A stretch of 64,000 bases of DNA from CAVYXK01 sp963708245 (GCA_963708245.1 OY970201.1:6138001-6202000); one strand, 5' to 3'; positions 52,169-61,695 are shown, counted from the first letter of the stretch. Notes: generated by a model from the letters alone, not told the origin. Translations and numbers: made by a program.

Positions 52169-53127
52169 CGCTCGCGGCTGCGCCAGAGGTAGGCCACCAC
52201 TACGCCCAGCAGCAGCAAGGTCAGCAGCACCGCAAGTGCCGAACCGCTGCCGTAATCGCCGCCCGACCAAGCCGTGAGGAAAGCGTGCAACGGCAGGGTC
52301 TGCGTGGCCGTTCCCGGCCCACCGCCGGTCATCACCAGGATCAGGTCGAGCGAGTTGGCCACCCAGATCATGCGCAGCAGCAGCGCCGTCGCCATCACGC
52401 CGGCAAGGCCCGGCAGGGTCACGTAGCGGAACTTGGCGAACACCCCCGCGCCGTCGATCGATGCGGCTTCGTAGAGCTCGGGAGGGATCCCCTGTAGCCC
52501 GGCAAGCAGAGTCACGGCGAAGAAGGGAAAGCCCTGCCAGACGATCGCCAGGATCACTCCGGCCATCGCGGTACTGGGCTGCGCGAGCCAAGGCACCGAG
52601 GCCGAGAGGATGCCGAGGCGCATGCCGATCTGGTTCAGCACGCCGAGATTGAAATCCAGCATCCAGGTCCAGATCAGCCCGATGATCACGCTCGGCAACG
52701 CCCACGGCACGACCACCAGCGTGCGTGCCAACCCACGCCAGGCGAAGCTGCGGTTCAGCAGCAGCGCCGCCGTCAGGCCGAGCAAGAATTGCAGCGACAC
52801 TGCGCACACCACCCAAACCAGCGAATGCCAGAGGCTGTTCCAGAATACCGGATCGGCCAGCGCGGCCGCGTAATTGGCCAGCCCGACGAACGGCCGGCTG
52901 CGCGGCTGGTACAGGATCACCTTGTGCAGAGACAGCCAGAGCGTGTCGGCCACCGGCAGCATCACCAGCAGCCCAGCGGCAGTGAGTGCCGGGGCGAGCA
53001 TCAGCCATGGCGTCGCTGCTGGCCCGATGACCCTCGCCCGCCTCGCTGCGCTCGGCACCCTCTCCCGCAGCGCGGGAGAGGGTGGGGGCGCGCGGCCGGC
53101 ATGGGGGGCGAGGGCGCGGCTTCGCAT
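52165..53127 (-). CDS. Sugar ABC transporter permease (MalF/CUT1 type)
   Basis: 320 residues from ATG 53127, which overlaps the solute-binding protein stop (TGATG). The first ~35 residues (RALAPHAGRAPPPSPALRER) are a translation of a REP-like palindrome at 53058-53082, so a downstream start may be used. The EAA loop is ELYEAASIDGAGVFAKFRYV. Six helices begin at PWLMLAPALTAAGLLVMLPV. It forms the channel with the MalG-type permease. Confidence 0.9.
   Translation of the reverse strand: MRSRALAPHAGRAPPPSPALRERVPSAARRARVIGPAATPWLMLAPALTAAGLLVMLPVADTLWLSLHKVILYQPRSRPFVGLANYAAALADPVFWNSLWHSLVWVVCAVSLQFLLGLTAALLLNRSFAWRGLARTLVVVPWALPSVIIGLIWTWMLDFNLGVLNQIGMRLGILSASVPWLAQPSTAMAGVILAIVWQGFPFFAVTLLAGLQGIPPELYEAASIDGAGVFAKFRYVTLPGLAGVMATALLLRMIWVANSLDLILVMTGGGPGTATQTLPLHAFLTAWSGGDYGSGSALAVLLTLLLLGVVVAYLWRSRER
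53058..53082. repeat. REP-like palindrome inside the permease 5' end
   Basis: Perfect hairpin CCCTCTCCCGC-AGC-GCGGGAGAGGG. The same core recurs at 56301-56325 and, imperfectly, at 59337 and 17690. Here it lies within the predicted coding start of the MalF-type permease. Confidence 0.7.
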
Positions 53128-54344
53128 CAACCGTAGAACAGCTTCTCAAACGCAGCCATCATGTCATCGGACGAGATCTGCCCCAGCAGCGCCTTCTGTG
53201 TGTTCTGCGGCCACACCACGCGGGTGAAATCGGCGGTCTGCGGCAGGTTCGGCAGCACGCCGGCTATCGGAAGCGACTGCACTGTCGCATCCACGAAGCG
53301 TTTCGGATGCAACGTCCAGTTCCTGGCACCCGAAATCGTCACCGTCATCTGCCCGGCTGCCTTGTTGTACATCACGTTGTTCGGCGCCGTGGACAGCCAC
53401 GACACCCATTTCCATGCCGCCTCGGGATTCTTGCAGGCGCTAAATATGGCATTGGATCCATCGCCATAGGTCGCCCAGCCCTTGCCGTCCGGGCCGCGCG
53501 GCACAACCACGGCGGTGATCGCTTCGCCGAAGGTAGCGGCCATATCGTTCGCGGTGCTGATATGGTGAATTGTCATCGCCGTCCTCCCCGCCTTCAGGTT
53601 GTTCATCATCTGCGGGAAGGTGTCGGCCGGAGCCGAGGGTGGGCAGACCTTATGGGTGCGATACAGGTCAATGAAGTACCGGTTCTGTGCCAGGGCCGGA
53701 GCGGAAACGAAACCGCCCTTCACCGGGCGGGCTCCGGTGCCGAAGGCGAACGTCATCCAGGGGTCGTGCCCACCGGCCCCACCGCGCATCCCGAAGCCCC
53801 ACTGCTCGCCTTCGGTCAGCGCCTTGGCCACGGTCAGGAACTCGTCGAAATTCGCCGGCGGCTGCAGGTTGTGCTTCGCCAGCAGGTCGAGCCGGACATA
53901 AAGATACAGCACAACGTATTGCAGCGGCATGTAGTAGCGCTTGCCGTCCGGGGCTGTATGCAGCCGCCAAAGATCTTCGGAGATGTCGGTGCGCCCCGGC
54001 CAAGCGTCGATCCATTTGTCCATCCCGACCAGCGCGTCCATTTCCATCAAGCGCGCGAGGTTGTTGAACTTGACCATTGCGGTGTCCGGCCCGCTACCAG
54101 CAATGATCGAGGTGTAGAGCCGGTTGTCGTAATCGCCTCCGCCACCCCAGGGGATGTTCTCCGCTTCGATATGGATGCCGGGATTGTCCTTTTCGAAGGC
54201 AGCGATCATTTCGTGCGGCGTCGCCTTCGGATCGTCGAAATGGTACCACCAGCTCACGGTCACGGTCTTCTGCGCGTGTGGCCGCGCCAGCGGCGCAGTC
54301 GCCAACGCGGCCGCCGTGCCGGTGAGCAGCATGCGTCGCTTCAT
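53127..54344 (-). CDS. Extracellular solute-binding protein (sugar ABC transporter)
   Basis: 405 residues from ATG 54344, with an AGGAGGG site upstream. The N-terminal signal (KRRMLLTGTAAALATAPLAR) is twin-arginine-like, with RR before a hydrophobic core. The family-1 binding-protein fold is shown by KTVTVSWWYHFDDPKATPHE, AAFEKDNPGIHIEAENIPWG and SGPDTAMVKFNNLARLMEMD. It captures a sugar in the periplasm for the two downstream permeases. It is first gene of the operon. Confidence 0.93.
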   Translation of the reverse strand: MKRRMLLTGTAAALATAPLARPHAQKTVTVSWWYHFDDPKATPHEMIAAFEKDNPGIHIEAENIPWGGGGDYDNRLYTSIIAGSGPDTAMVKFNNLARLMEMDALVGMDKWIDAWPGRTDISEDLWRLHTAPDGKRYYMPLQYVVLYLYVRLDLLAKHNLQPPANFDEFLTVAKALTEGEQWGFGMRGGAGGHDPWMTFAFGTGARPVKGGFVSAPALAQNRYFIDLYRTHKVCPPSAPADTFPQMMNNLKAGRTAMTIHHISTANDMAATFGEAITAVVVPRGPDGKGWATYGDGSNAIFSACKNPEAAWKWVSWLSTAPNNVMYNKAAGQMTVTISGARNWTLHPKRFVDATVQSLPIAGVLPNLPQTADFTRVVWPQNTQKALLGQISSDDMMAAFEKLFYG

Positions 54345-55016
54345 GGCCTCGTTCCCTCCTTTTCCGTCTGCCTTATGTTGTGCGCTTCTTCGGCGAGCCG
54401 CTACCCCCGCCGAAGTCATGGCGGCTGGGCCGTGCCAATGGGGCTGCTCGAACGTTTCGACATTAGCCGGACGTGCGTGGCGGTCGATCGCGGCATCTAT
54501 ACGCCGCCACCAGCAGCAAGCTTGCGGATCTGTCACCGTCGTGGACCGAAGACTCTGAAGCTGCGAGGGTCCAGGTCAGTTCAGGCGAACTCATTCTGTG
54601 AGGCGATCGTTATGGCTAGTCCCAATGGCGAAATAACTGCGCATACGTTCCGGGCTTACTGCCACTCGGAAGCTCGCGCCGTCACGCCCCATGAGCCGCG
54701 TTCCACACGGTGAGTTCCGCTCTCGGTGGCGGCTCTGCGCCTGTCATCTCCTATCAGCAACAAATATTCAGTGCTGCACGGCAGCTTTGGCTGCGACATT
54801 CGGCTCGAAGCAGGGACGCGCTCACAAAATCGTGAACGCGCCGGGCTTTTCTCCAAAATACGAAAGAGCTTCTTTTTGGGATGGGTTACGGGATACAACC
54901 CAAACTGATTTGCTCTAAGAAAAACCGCTCAGACCGAACTAATCAGGTACTGCAAACGAGACGGTGCGACGGCTCAACCTTTGCGCAGGTACTGCGGGAG
55001 CGAAACGGAGGGGGAT
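54345..55016. other. Intergenic region, no gene recognised
   Basis: About 670 bases between the divergent binding-protein and TPR-like genes, with lower GC around 54740-54960. No open frame with family resemblance, RNA or mobile-element end was identified. Promoters of both flanking genes should lie here; a GGAGGGGG ribosome-binding site ends it. Confidence 0.45.
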
Positions 55017-56204
55017 ATGCGACGTCAAGGTCGGGAATGCGCTTGCGCGGCCCGGGCGGCGTGGATTCCGGCGGCGGTCTGGGCACTGATGCCTGTCCTG
55101 TCGACCCTGCCGTCGCAGCCCGTCCAAGCCCAGCAATCAGTTGAGACTAGCCCTCCACTCTCTCGGCCAGAGGCGGACGAACAGATAGCTTCCCTGCTTG
55201 GGCAGGTCGAAGCCTTGCTTTATGAGGGACATGTCACGTCACCTGCTGGCGGCAATGCATCCGACACATTCAGTCGGGCACTTATCGTCTCTTCCTTCGC
55301 ATCGCCGGAGGGAGTTCAGGCAATGGCGAACTTCCCGTCGGTCCTGAAGAAACAAGCCGACGCGGAGCAAGCAGCAGGACACGCTGATATCAGCATGCGG
55401 TATGAAATTTTTGCTGAGGTGGTGTCGTCAATCCTCGGCTCACGAGATGCGAAGCCGAACACGCAGTCCACGGCGCTGCCTCAAGCTGAGCCTCGGCCTG
55501 ATACGACCAGCACAACTGGTTCTGTGAAGCAGGAAACCGCTACAACGGCAACGAGGCAATCCGATGAAGCTGTCGGGGACGATCATGGCCGGAGTGCCAC
55601 GTCCGCAGACTCAGGGGCTTCCGGTACTCCGGCGCCTTCGAAAGCAAGCATGAATGTCGCGCCCCAGGTGCAAACGGTACCGCTCCAGACCAAGCCTACT
55701 ATTCAGCAAGTCCCGCCACCCGTTCCAGGATTGAGTTCTCACGAGTCTCCAAACGCGCCGTCGGAGGTCGGATCTTCCAAGAGTCCTGGGACCGCGCAAG
55801 TCGCAACGCTGCCGCCCGCTTCGGAGGCCAATGCGCTACCTGCTCACGATGCTGCCAGAACACCTGAACCAAACCTCGCCCCTCTACTATCACAGCCTAT
55901 GATCGGTGCATTGCTCGAGCATGGCGACGCCATGCTGTCGATCGGAGATATTTCAGCGGCTAAACTCCTGTTCGCGCGCGCCGCCAAATCCGGAAGTGGC
56001 AAAGCCGCGGTCGCGCTGGGAGACACCTACAATCCAATCTTCCTCGTGGAACACGGTGTGCTGGGCTCGCTGGCCGATCCAGAATTGGCGAAAGCGTGGT
56101 ATCGTAAGGGGCTTGCGCTCGGTGAGCCGCAAGCCAGGGAGCGCTTGATAGACCTGGGCGGAGACACAAAAGCCGAAGCCGCGGGATCAGCACACGCACA
56201 ATGA
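55017..56204 (+). CDS. Secreted protein with C-terminal Sel1/TPR-like repeats
   Basis: 395 residues from ATG 55017, preceded by GGAGGGGG. The signal peptide ends near QPVQAQQS. The middle (~150-290) is low-complexity Ser/Thr/Pro/Gln-rich. The C-terminal ~90 residues form a repeat pair of the Sel1/TPR type (LLEHGDAMLSIGDISAAKLL; GSGKAAVALGDTYNPIFL; PELAKAWYRKGLALGEPQA). This architecture is common for exported scaffold proteins in alphaproteobacteria; partners are unknown. Confidence 0.8.
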   Translation: MRRQGRECACAARAAWIPAAVWALMPVLSTLPSQPVQAQQSVETSPPLSRPEADEQIASLLGQVEALLYEGHVTSPAGGNASDTFSRALIVSSFASPEGVQAMANFPSVLKKQADAEQAAGHADISMRYEIFAEVVSSILGSRDAKPNTQSTALPQAEPRPDTTSTTGSVKQETATTATRQSDEAVGDDHGRSATSADSGASGTPAPSKASMNVAPQVQTVPLQTKPTIQQVPPPVPGLSSHESPNAPSEVGSSKSPGTAQVATLPPASEANALPAHDAARTPEPNLAPLLSQPMIGALLEHGDAMLSIGDISAAKLLFARAAKSGSGKAAVALGDTYNPIFLVEHGVLGSLADPELAKAWYRKGLALGEPQARERLIDLGGDTKAEAAGSAHAQ

Positions 56205-56280
56205 GACGCGGGTCTTAGAGCACGTGTGGGGGTGACCGGAATCGGCAACGAGGCGCAGCCCCGGCGGCGGCACCCTCACC

Positions 56281-56325
56281 CGCCGCGCTGCCGCGCGGCG
56301 ACCTCTCCCGCAGTGCGGGAGAGGT
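56281..56325. repeat. REP-like double hairpin
   Basis: Two adjacent palindromes: CGCCGCGC-TGCC-GCGCGGCG (56281-56300) and ACCTCTCCCGC-AGT-GCGGGAGAGGT (56301-56325). The second shares its core with the element at 53058-53082. It lies between two genes on the same strand. Confidence 0.7.
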
Positions 56326-56423
56326 GTAAAGGTCCAGCATGGTCGCAAGCCGTGCGGCAGCGAGATGGGAGATCAAGGGGGCCCGAGTTCAGGCTGCTAG
56401 CCACGCGAAGGAGATCCCGAGCC

Positions 56424-56771
56424 ATGCGGAGAGCCGTCCGAAATTTCCTGGTCGCCTCGTGCGTGCTTCTGAGCGCCTGCGAGGGAGCCCACGGACCGAC
56501 AACGTCGGCATTCGACGGCGTGTATCAAGGCACTGGCTACTCCTCAGCTCCAGGCTGCCCCACCGGTTTTACGGTCACACCGATGAAGGTTGCCGGCGGC
56601 CATGTGGAGTTCGGCAGCGTTACTGGATGGGTCCAGCCTGATGGCCATCTGCAGATGGTCTTTGGGCCACAAACCTTCCTCGGGCAATTCCAGGGGACCC
56701 GTTTCCAGGGCACGGTCCAGACCCCGCGGGGGCTGTGCTCGTATCAGTTGGAGATGAACCGCGTCAGCTAA
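56424..56771 (+). CDS. Small lipoprotein of unknown function
   Basis: 115 residues from ATG 56424, with GAAGGAG upstream. The N-terminus RRAVRNFLVASCVLLSAC is a lipoprotein signal with lipobox LLSAC (acylated Cys expected, then EG). The mature part is a small beta-rich domain (FDGVYQGTGYSSAPGCPTGF; DGHLQMVFGPQTFLGQFQGT) resembling other secreted domains that begin GxYxGT, but no function is known. The longer open frame from 56226 covers the REP element and is discounted. Its 3' end touches the convergent TetR gene. Confidence 0.75.
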   Translation: MRRAVRNFLVASCVLLSACEGAHGPTTSAFDGVYQGTGYSSAPGCPTGFTVTPMKVAGGHVEFGSVTGWVQPDGHLQMVFGPQTFLGQFQGTRFQGTVQTPRGLCSYQLEMNRVS

Positions 56772-57403
56772 GGACAGGCCGTGTGGGTCTCGGGCAGCGT
56801 CCGTGCACCTACCATTCGCAGGGTCAGCTCGGCCATCCGCTCGCACAGTTCGTCGATGCCGAGCCGACCGCTCGGCCTGTGCCACGTGTACGCCCAGGAG
56901 ATCATTCCGCCGATCGCCAGCGCCGCCAGCTTCACGTCGGAAATCTGGAACTCGCCGGCGATTACGCCCTCGGTGAGCAGCTTTGAGAGCACTCGATCGA
57001 AGCGCTTGCGCAGCACGTCGATCTCGGCCAGCGCTGCCGGTTCCAAGCTTTTTTCTTCATGGAAGAAGATGGCGATATTGGCCTGCCAACTCAGTATCAC
57101 CTTTGCGAAGTCGATCATCGCGCGGCGCAAGCGTTCGGTCGGCGCGCCGCGTCCGTTCGCGGCGTTCGCTACCGCCGCCAGGGACAGCTCGATGGTCGGC
57201 GTGCAGAGTGCGGCCAGCAGCTCCGTCTGGCTGCGAAAATGGGCGTAGATGAACGGCTTCGTCACGCCGAGCCCAGCGGCGATGTCATCCAGCGTGGTGG
57301 CAGTAAAGCCGCGCGCGTAGAACTGTGCGACTGCTTCCTCGAGGATGCGCTCGCGCTTCGACGCCTGGATTTCGCCGTGCGTTCGCTCCTCGGGGCTGCT
57401 CAT
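56768..57403 (-). CDS. TetR family transcriptional regulator
   Basis: 211 residues. The N-terminal TetR helix-turn-helix is ILEEAVAQFYARGFTATTLD with the recognition helix GVTKPFIYAHF. The C-terminal ligand domain (IFFHEEKSLEPAALAEIDVL; ISWAYTWHRPSGRLG) resembles acyl-CoA- or fatty-acid-responsive members. It is divergent from an SDR gene, with about 95 bases between, so it probably represses that gene and itself. The ligand is unknown. Confidence 0.92.
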   Translation of the reverse strand: MSSPEERTHGEIQASKRERILEEAVAQFYARGFTATTLDDIAAGLGVTKPFIYAHFRSQTELLAALCTPTIELSLAAVANAANGRGAPTERLRRAMIDFAKVILSWQANIAIFFHEEKSLEPAALAEIDVLRKRFDRVLSKLLTEGVIAGEFQISDVKLAALAIGGMISWAYTWHRPSGRLGIDELCERMAELTLRMVGARTLPETHTACP

Positions 57404-57498
57404 GATGGCAGGATGCTACAGACGCCCGGTTCGGTTTTGAAGAATCTCGCCTGGCCTGTCAAACTCCGGCCTGGCAGCAGAAGCAGGAGGGATGGCGC

Positions 57499-58266
57499 AT
57501 GCCCGGCATATTGGATGGCAAGTCGGCGCTGATCACCGGGGGTGGGGGCGGGATCGGACGGGCGACGGCACTTGTGTTCGCCCGCGAGGGCGCGCGGGTT
57601 GCGGTCTCTGACCTCGATTTGAACGCGGCGCAGGACACGGTGGCGATGGTCAACGCCGTCGGCGGCCAGGCGATGTCGCTGTCCGGCGAGGTCACCAGCA
57701 ACGCCGCGGTGCAGGAGATGATCCGTAGCGTGGTCGCTGCATACGGCCAGGTCGACTGTGCGTTCAACAATGCCGGCATCGCCGGCTATCAGGTGGATGC
57801 ATCCGGCAAACGCACCGCGGAGTGGTCCGAAGAGTCGTTCGACCGCATGATCGAGGTGAACCTGAAGGGCGTGTGGCTGTGCATGAAGCACGAGCTCGTG
57901 CAGATGCAGGCGCAGGGTGGGGGGGCGATCGTCAATACCGGCTCGGTCGCCGGGCTGACGGGGCTGCCGACCTCGTCGGCCTATGTTGCGGCGAAGCACG
58001 GCGTGCTCGGGCTGACGAAGACAGCCGCCATCGAATACGCGCCGGACAAGATCCGGGTCAACGCGGTGTGCCCTGGCTACATCCGCACGCGGATGACCGA
58101 GGACGTGATGCGTCGGCGCGGCGAGCAGATCCTGGCGCTGGTTCCGTTCCGCCGCATGGGCGAGCCCGAGGAGATCGCCGAGATGGTTGCCTGGCTGTGC
58201 TCGGACCGCGCCTCTTATGTCAGCGGCGCCTGCTACAACGTCGATGGCGGCTTCATGGCGATGTAG
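57499..58266 (+). CDS. Short-chain dehydrogenase/reductase (SDR)
   Basis: 255 residues from ATG 57499 with an AGGAGGG site upstream. Cofactor loop TGGGGGIGRATALVFAREG, NNAGIAG, catalytic YVAAK with the upstream serine in TGSVAGLTG, and C-terminal VDGGFMAM are all intact, as in classical NAD(P)-dependent SDRs. It is probably controlled by the divergent TetR gene. The substrate is unknown. Its 3' end overlaps the convergent MsrQ gene by 14 bases. Confidence 0.93.
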   Translation: MPGILDGKSALITGGGGGIGRATALVFAREGARVAVSDLDLNAAQDTVAMVNAVGGQAMSLSGEVTSNAAVQEMIRSVVAAYGQVDCAFNNAGIAGYQVDASGKRTAEWSEESFDRMIEVNLKGVWLCMKHELVQMQAQGGGAIVNTGSVAGLTGLPTSSAYVAAKHGVLGLTKTAAIEYAPDKIRVNAVCPGYIRTRMTEDVMRRRGEQILALVPFRRMGEPEEIAEMVAWLCSDRASYVSGACYNVDGGFMAM

Positions 58267-59191
58267 CTCTAGCAGCGGAAGGGTTCCAAGGGCGATGCCC
58301 TTGGCGGGGGGTCCAGGGGGGCAGAGCTCCCTTGGCCTTACTTCCTATCGCGACGACCCCAATTGCGAGCGTGGCCAACAGCACCCAATGGGCCGGTCGC
58401 AGCCCGAAGTGCAGCGTCTCGCTCGCGGCCAGCACGCGCCACGGATTGATGTGCGTCGCCAGCGCGTACCAAGTGAACTCGACGCCGGCCGCGAGTACGG
58501 CGGACAGTACGGCCAGGACCGGATACACTGCGATCTTTCGCCGCCAGCCTTTCGGCATCAGGCGCCACAGCATCAGCCACAGGAACAGACCGGCGAAGAC
58601 AACCGGCTCGCTGACATTTGCCTTCGACTGGATGAAATAATGCAGCAGCGCCAGCACGCCGATCGCATAGACGGCGCGGTGCAGCCGCTTCCACCAGGGT
58701 CCCATGCGCCGCATTGCCGCGTCGGTGGAGGTGACCGCCAGCGCCGTCAGCCCGAGCAGCGCGGTGAATCCGATGGTCAGGTAGAAGCGCAGCGCAATCT
58801 CGGAGGCGACGGTCAGCAACCGGAAATTCTCATCGACGATGTAAAGGGAGAAGTGCGTCAGCGCGTAGGCGCAGGCGGTGACGCCCACCATCCGCCGCAC
58901 CAGCAGGATCTTCGGCCAATCCAGCACTGCCGCCGCCGGGGTGATGGCCAGCGCGATCATGATGAATCGGATGGTCCACAGGCCGATCCATTGGATCGCG
59001 GTGTGTATCGGGCGGGCGCCGATCGTGCCGGTTGCCAGCCAGAACGCGACCGTGGCACCTGGTGCGATGCATCCGGCAAGGGTTCCCGCCTTCAGCCAGG
59101 AGAACCGTCCCTGCCGGTCACGCCAGGGCGCGATCACACGCCGAGGTTTGCCTCGGGGCCGCTGTCTTTGTGCTGCCGCCGTCCGCTGCAT
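58253..59191 (-). CDS. msrQ: MsrQ-like heme-binding membrane subunit (ferric reductase-like)
   Basis: 312 residues from ATG 59191; the frame extends to 59389 over a REP-like element without support. The body has the ferric-reductase-like transmembrane domain with WTIRFIMIALAITPAAAVLD, RRMVGVTACAYALTHFSLYI and WWKRLHRAVYAIGVLALLHY, including heme-ligand histidines. In the Msr system MsrQ carries electrons to the periplasmic MsrP, which repairs oxidised methionine; no MsrP gene is adjacent. It is longer than the ~200-residue typical MsrQ because of N- and C-terminal extensions. Confidence 0.8.
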   Translation of the reverse strand: MQRTAAAQRQRPRGKPRRVIAPWRDRQGRFSWLKAGTLAGCIAPGATVAFWLATGTIGARPIHTAIQWIGLWTIRFIMIALAITPAAAVLDWPKILLVRRMVGVTACAYALTHFSLYIVDENFRLLTVASEIALRFYLTIGFTALLGLTALAVTSTDAAMRRMGPWWKRLHRAVYAIGVLALLHYFIQSKANVSEPVVFAGLFLWLMLWRLMPKGWRRKIAVYPVLAVLSAVLAAGVEFTWYALATHINPWRVLAASETLHFGLRPAHWVLLATLAIGVVAIGSKAKGALPPWTPRQGHRPWNPSAARATSP

Positions 59192-59657
59192 CCGATTGCC
59201 GCCTGATCCGGGTCTGCCTGTCCGTCTAGCAGGACCGGCCGCCGTTACACCAGCCGACCTGCCCGACGCGATGACCGCCAGTTCGGCGTAAAGCACGTTC
59301 GGCCAGACCGGAAACGGCTGCCGGGCGCGGCCCCCGTCCATCTCTCGCGCGAGCGGGAGAGGTGGATGTGGGCTCGGCTTTCCCCTCATCCTTGATGCGG
59401 TCTATTCTCATTGCCGTCTCATTTCGCGATGTGTGAGACAGTTGGATCACGTGGTGAGATTGCTTCACAGGAAACCACGGATGCACGCTGACGCACACAA
59501 GTGGCGCGTGGTTGGGTGGGATTGCGCAGAATTACGGGAGATTGCTTCTCGCCGCCTTCGTGGCTGTCATCATCACACGGGGCCCGCGCTGTCGTCATGG
59601 CGGGCGAAGCAGGGTGTCATCCACGACTTTGGGCACGCCGCGGTCTGGGGCGCCGGG
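59192..59657. other. Intergenic region with a REP-like element
   Basis: About 465 bases between minus-strand genes. It contains an imperfect CATCTCTCGCGC...GCGGGAGAGGTG palindrome (59337-59365). Other open frames have no family resemblance. Confidence 0.45.
59337..59365. repeat. REP-like imperfect palindrome
   Basis: CATCTCTCGCGCGAGCGGGA continued by GAGGTGG forms an imperfect hairpin with the same CTCTC/GAGAG core as the elements at 53058 and 56301. Confidence 0.5.
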
Positions 59658-60383
59658 CTATGCCCTGGGGGGTTCGGCGAACTTGTGGTCCTGCGTGGCG
59701 AGAGGTGGGGTAAGGGCAGTGATGAGCGACTGAACCAAGTCGCCTTCGGGCGGGTCGTCTAATGCCTTCCACAGGCGGATCAGCGCGGCCCGTTTTGGAG
59801 AAACGACTGTGTCATACGCGGTGGCGGCGAGGAGGGCGGGCTGGGGTTCCTCCGCCGGCTCGGGTTCCGGCTGCGGCTTGGACGCTGGTGGCGGTGGTTC
59901 GGCGATCGGCGCGGGCGCTGCCTGCTCTGACAGCGCCTGTGCCATCAGGCCGATGGCACAATGCTCGGTCCAGGCGGCGCGGTCGCGGGCTTCGCTGTTC
60001 GCCTCGGTTTTCTGTCGGGCGGCCTGCATGCGCAACAAAAGCCTGAGCGCACCCTGCGCCTGGCGCATCATGCTGTTGGCCTGCGAGCGGCATTTCTGTG
60101 CCCAGTATGACGTTGTGTCTGCTTCTTGGGCGAGACGGAGGCAGTCCTTCCACTGCTCGGAGGCAGCGACATAGAGCGCGGCGACATCGGCCTCGGCGGC
60201 GTTCGCCGGACAGAGCGCGGCGATCCGGGCGATGGCGGAATGGTTGCGTCGGGCCAGGTCTTCCGGGCTGTCGGTGAGCCGCCGTGGCAGCGTGAGGCAC
60301 AGCGTGTGGATGAGCTGGTAGTACGTGGACGCCGGGAGTTGGTCGGCGAAGTTGGTGTGGTTCGGTGCGGCGCTGGCGGACAT
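59658..60383 (-). CDS. Conserved helical protein of unknown function
   Basis: 241 residues from ATG 60383. Helical throughout (TYYQLIHTLCLTLPRRLTDS; NAAEADVAALYVAASEQWKD; QANSMMRQAQGALRLLLRMQ) with an acidic Pro-rich stretch near residues 170-195 (PEPEPAEEP). No catalytic motif or known domain was recognised. It lies directly beside the insertion point of IS copy B, whose left end is about 50 bases upstream of its start and may have displaced its promoter. Confidence 0.65.
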   Translation of the reverse strand: MSASAAPNHTNFADQLPASTYYQLIHTLCLTLPRRLTDSPEDLARRNHSAIARIAALCPANAAEADVAALYVAASEQWKDCLRLAQEADTTSYWAQKCRSQANSMMRQAQGALRLLLRMQAARQKTEANSEARDRAAWTEHCAIGLMAQALSEQAAPAPIAEPPPPASKPQPEPEPAEEPQPALLAATAYDTVVSPKRAALIRLWKALDDPPEGDLVQSLITALTPPLATQDHKFAEPPRA

Positions 60384-60419
60384 GACAGTAATCCTAGGAG
60401 TTATCGGGCCTGTTGTCAA

Positions 60420-60436
60420 GCGTTATTGTGGATTAT
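60420..60436. repeat. Left 17-bp target-site duplication of IS copy B
   Basis: GCGTTATTGTGGATTAT, repeated exactly at 61948-61964. Confidence 0.95.
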
Positions 60437-60513
60437 TGTCGGTAGCACACGGTATGTCCGGTTTAGGTAGCGCACGATCTGTCCGGTGATGATGGTTCCT
60501 TTTGGGAGCCCGG

Positions 60514-61695
60514 ATGCGCCGGTCGGAAGCCCTTCAGGGTGTGCGAGTGATCAAGTTCGGGAGCGTGCTGGAGCGGTATGAAGCGAGCGAACTCAACCAG
60601 TGCGAAGCGGCGGAGCTGCTTGGGATCAGCGAGCGGACATTCCGTCGTTGGCAACAGCGCTACGAAGAGTGCGGGGCGGCCGGTCTTCTGGACCGGCGGC
60701 TTGGTCGGGCGTCTGGGAAGCGGGTTCCGGTCGACCGGGAGGAGGAGGTCGAGCGGCTGTATCGTATGCGTTACAGCGGGTTCACGGCGAAGCACTTTCA
60801 CGAGCACTTGGTGGGCCGCCACGGTTTCCGCTGGGGCTACACGTGGACCAAGGCGTTCCTGCAATCGAAGGGGCTTCTGGAGCGCGCCGCGCGGCGCGGC
60901 GCACACCGGCGCAAGCGGCCGCGACGGCCGTTGCCTGGAATGATGCTTCATCAGGATGGGTCGCGCCATGAATGGCTGGCGGGGCGGGAGACGCTGGACC
61001 TGATAGTGACGATGGACGACGCGACGAACGTGATCTACTCGGGGTTTTTGGTAGCGGAGGAAGGCACGGAATCGACGTTCCAGGCTCTGCTGGAGGTGTT
61101 TGGCGCGCATGGCCTGCCGCTGAGCCTCTATACGGATCGGGGCAGCCACTACTTCGTGACGCCGGAGTCTGGCGGCCCGGTTGACCGGAAGCGGCCGACA
61201 CAGGTTGGGCGGGCGCTGGCGCATTTGGGCGTGGAGCACATTGCGGCCTACTCACCGCAGGCCCGTGGTCGTTCGGAGCGGCTGTTTCAGACGTTACAGG
61301 ATCGCCTGGTCAAGGAGCTGGCGCTGGCTGGGATCACGACGGTTGCGGAGGCCAACCGGTTCATTCGGGATTGCTACCTGCCGGCGCACAACGCGCAGTT
61401 TGCGGTGAAGGCGGAGCAGGAGGGATCGGCTTTCGTCGCCGTTGCTGGTGTCGATCTGCGGGAAATTCTGTGTATCCAGGAGGAGCGCCAGGTGGACCGC
61501 GACAACACGGTTTCGTGGCGACGGATGAAGCTGCAGATACCACCGTCGCCGCTGCGTGCTCATTTCGTGAAGGCACGGGTGAAGGTGCGGCAATATCACG
61601 ACGGGAGCCACGCGGTGTTCCACGGCCCGCGCTGCCTGGGACGCTATGACGCGCAGGGGGCGCTGCGGATGGCGGCGTTGGACGCGGCGGCATGA
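60514..61695 (+). CDS. IS transposase (ISNCY/IS1202-type, DDE integrase core), copy B
   Basis: Identical in length to copy A and the same except for serine instead of phenylalanine at the codon 61168-61170, within TPESGGP between the second Asp and the Glu of the DDE core. The helix-turn-helix and DDE residues are otherwise intact. Which copy keeps the ancestral residue cannot be told here. Confidence 0.93.
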   Translation: MRRSEALQGVRVIKFGSVLERYEASELNQCEAAELLGISERTFRRWQQRYEECGAAGLLDRRLGRASGKRVPVDREEEVERLYRMRYSGFTAKHFHEHLVGRHGFRWGYTWTKAFLQSKGLLERAARRGAHRRKRPRRPLPGMMLHQDGSRHEWLAGRETLDLIVTMDDATNVIYSGFLVAEEGTESTFQALLEVFGAHGLPLSLYTDRGSHYFVTPESGGPVDRKRPTQVGRALAHLGVEHIAAYSPQARGRSERLFQTLQDRLVKELALAGITTVAEANRFIRDCYLPAHNAQFAVKAEQEGSAFVAVAGVDLREILCIQEERQVDRDNTVSWRRMKLQIPPSPLRAHFVKARVKVRQYHDGSHAVFHGPRCLGRYDAQGALRMAALDAAA

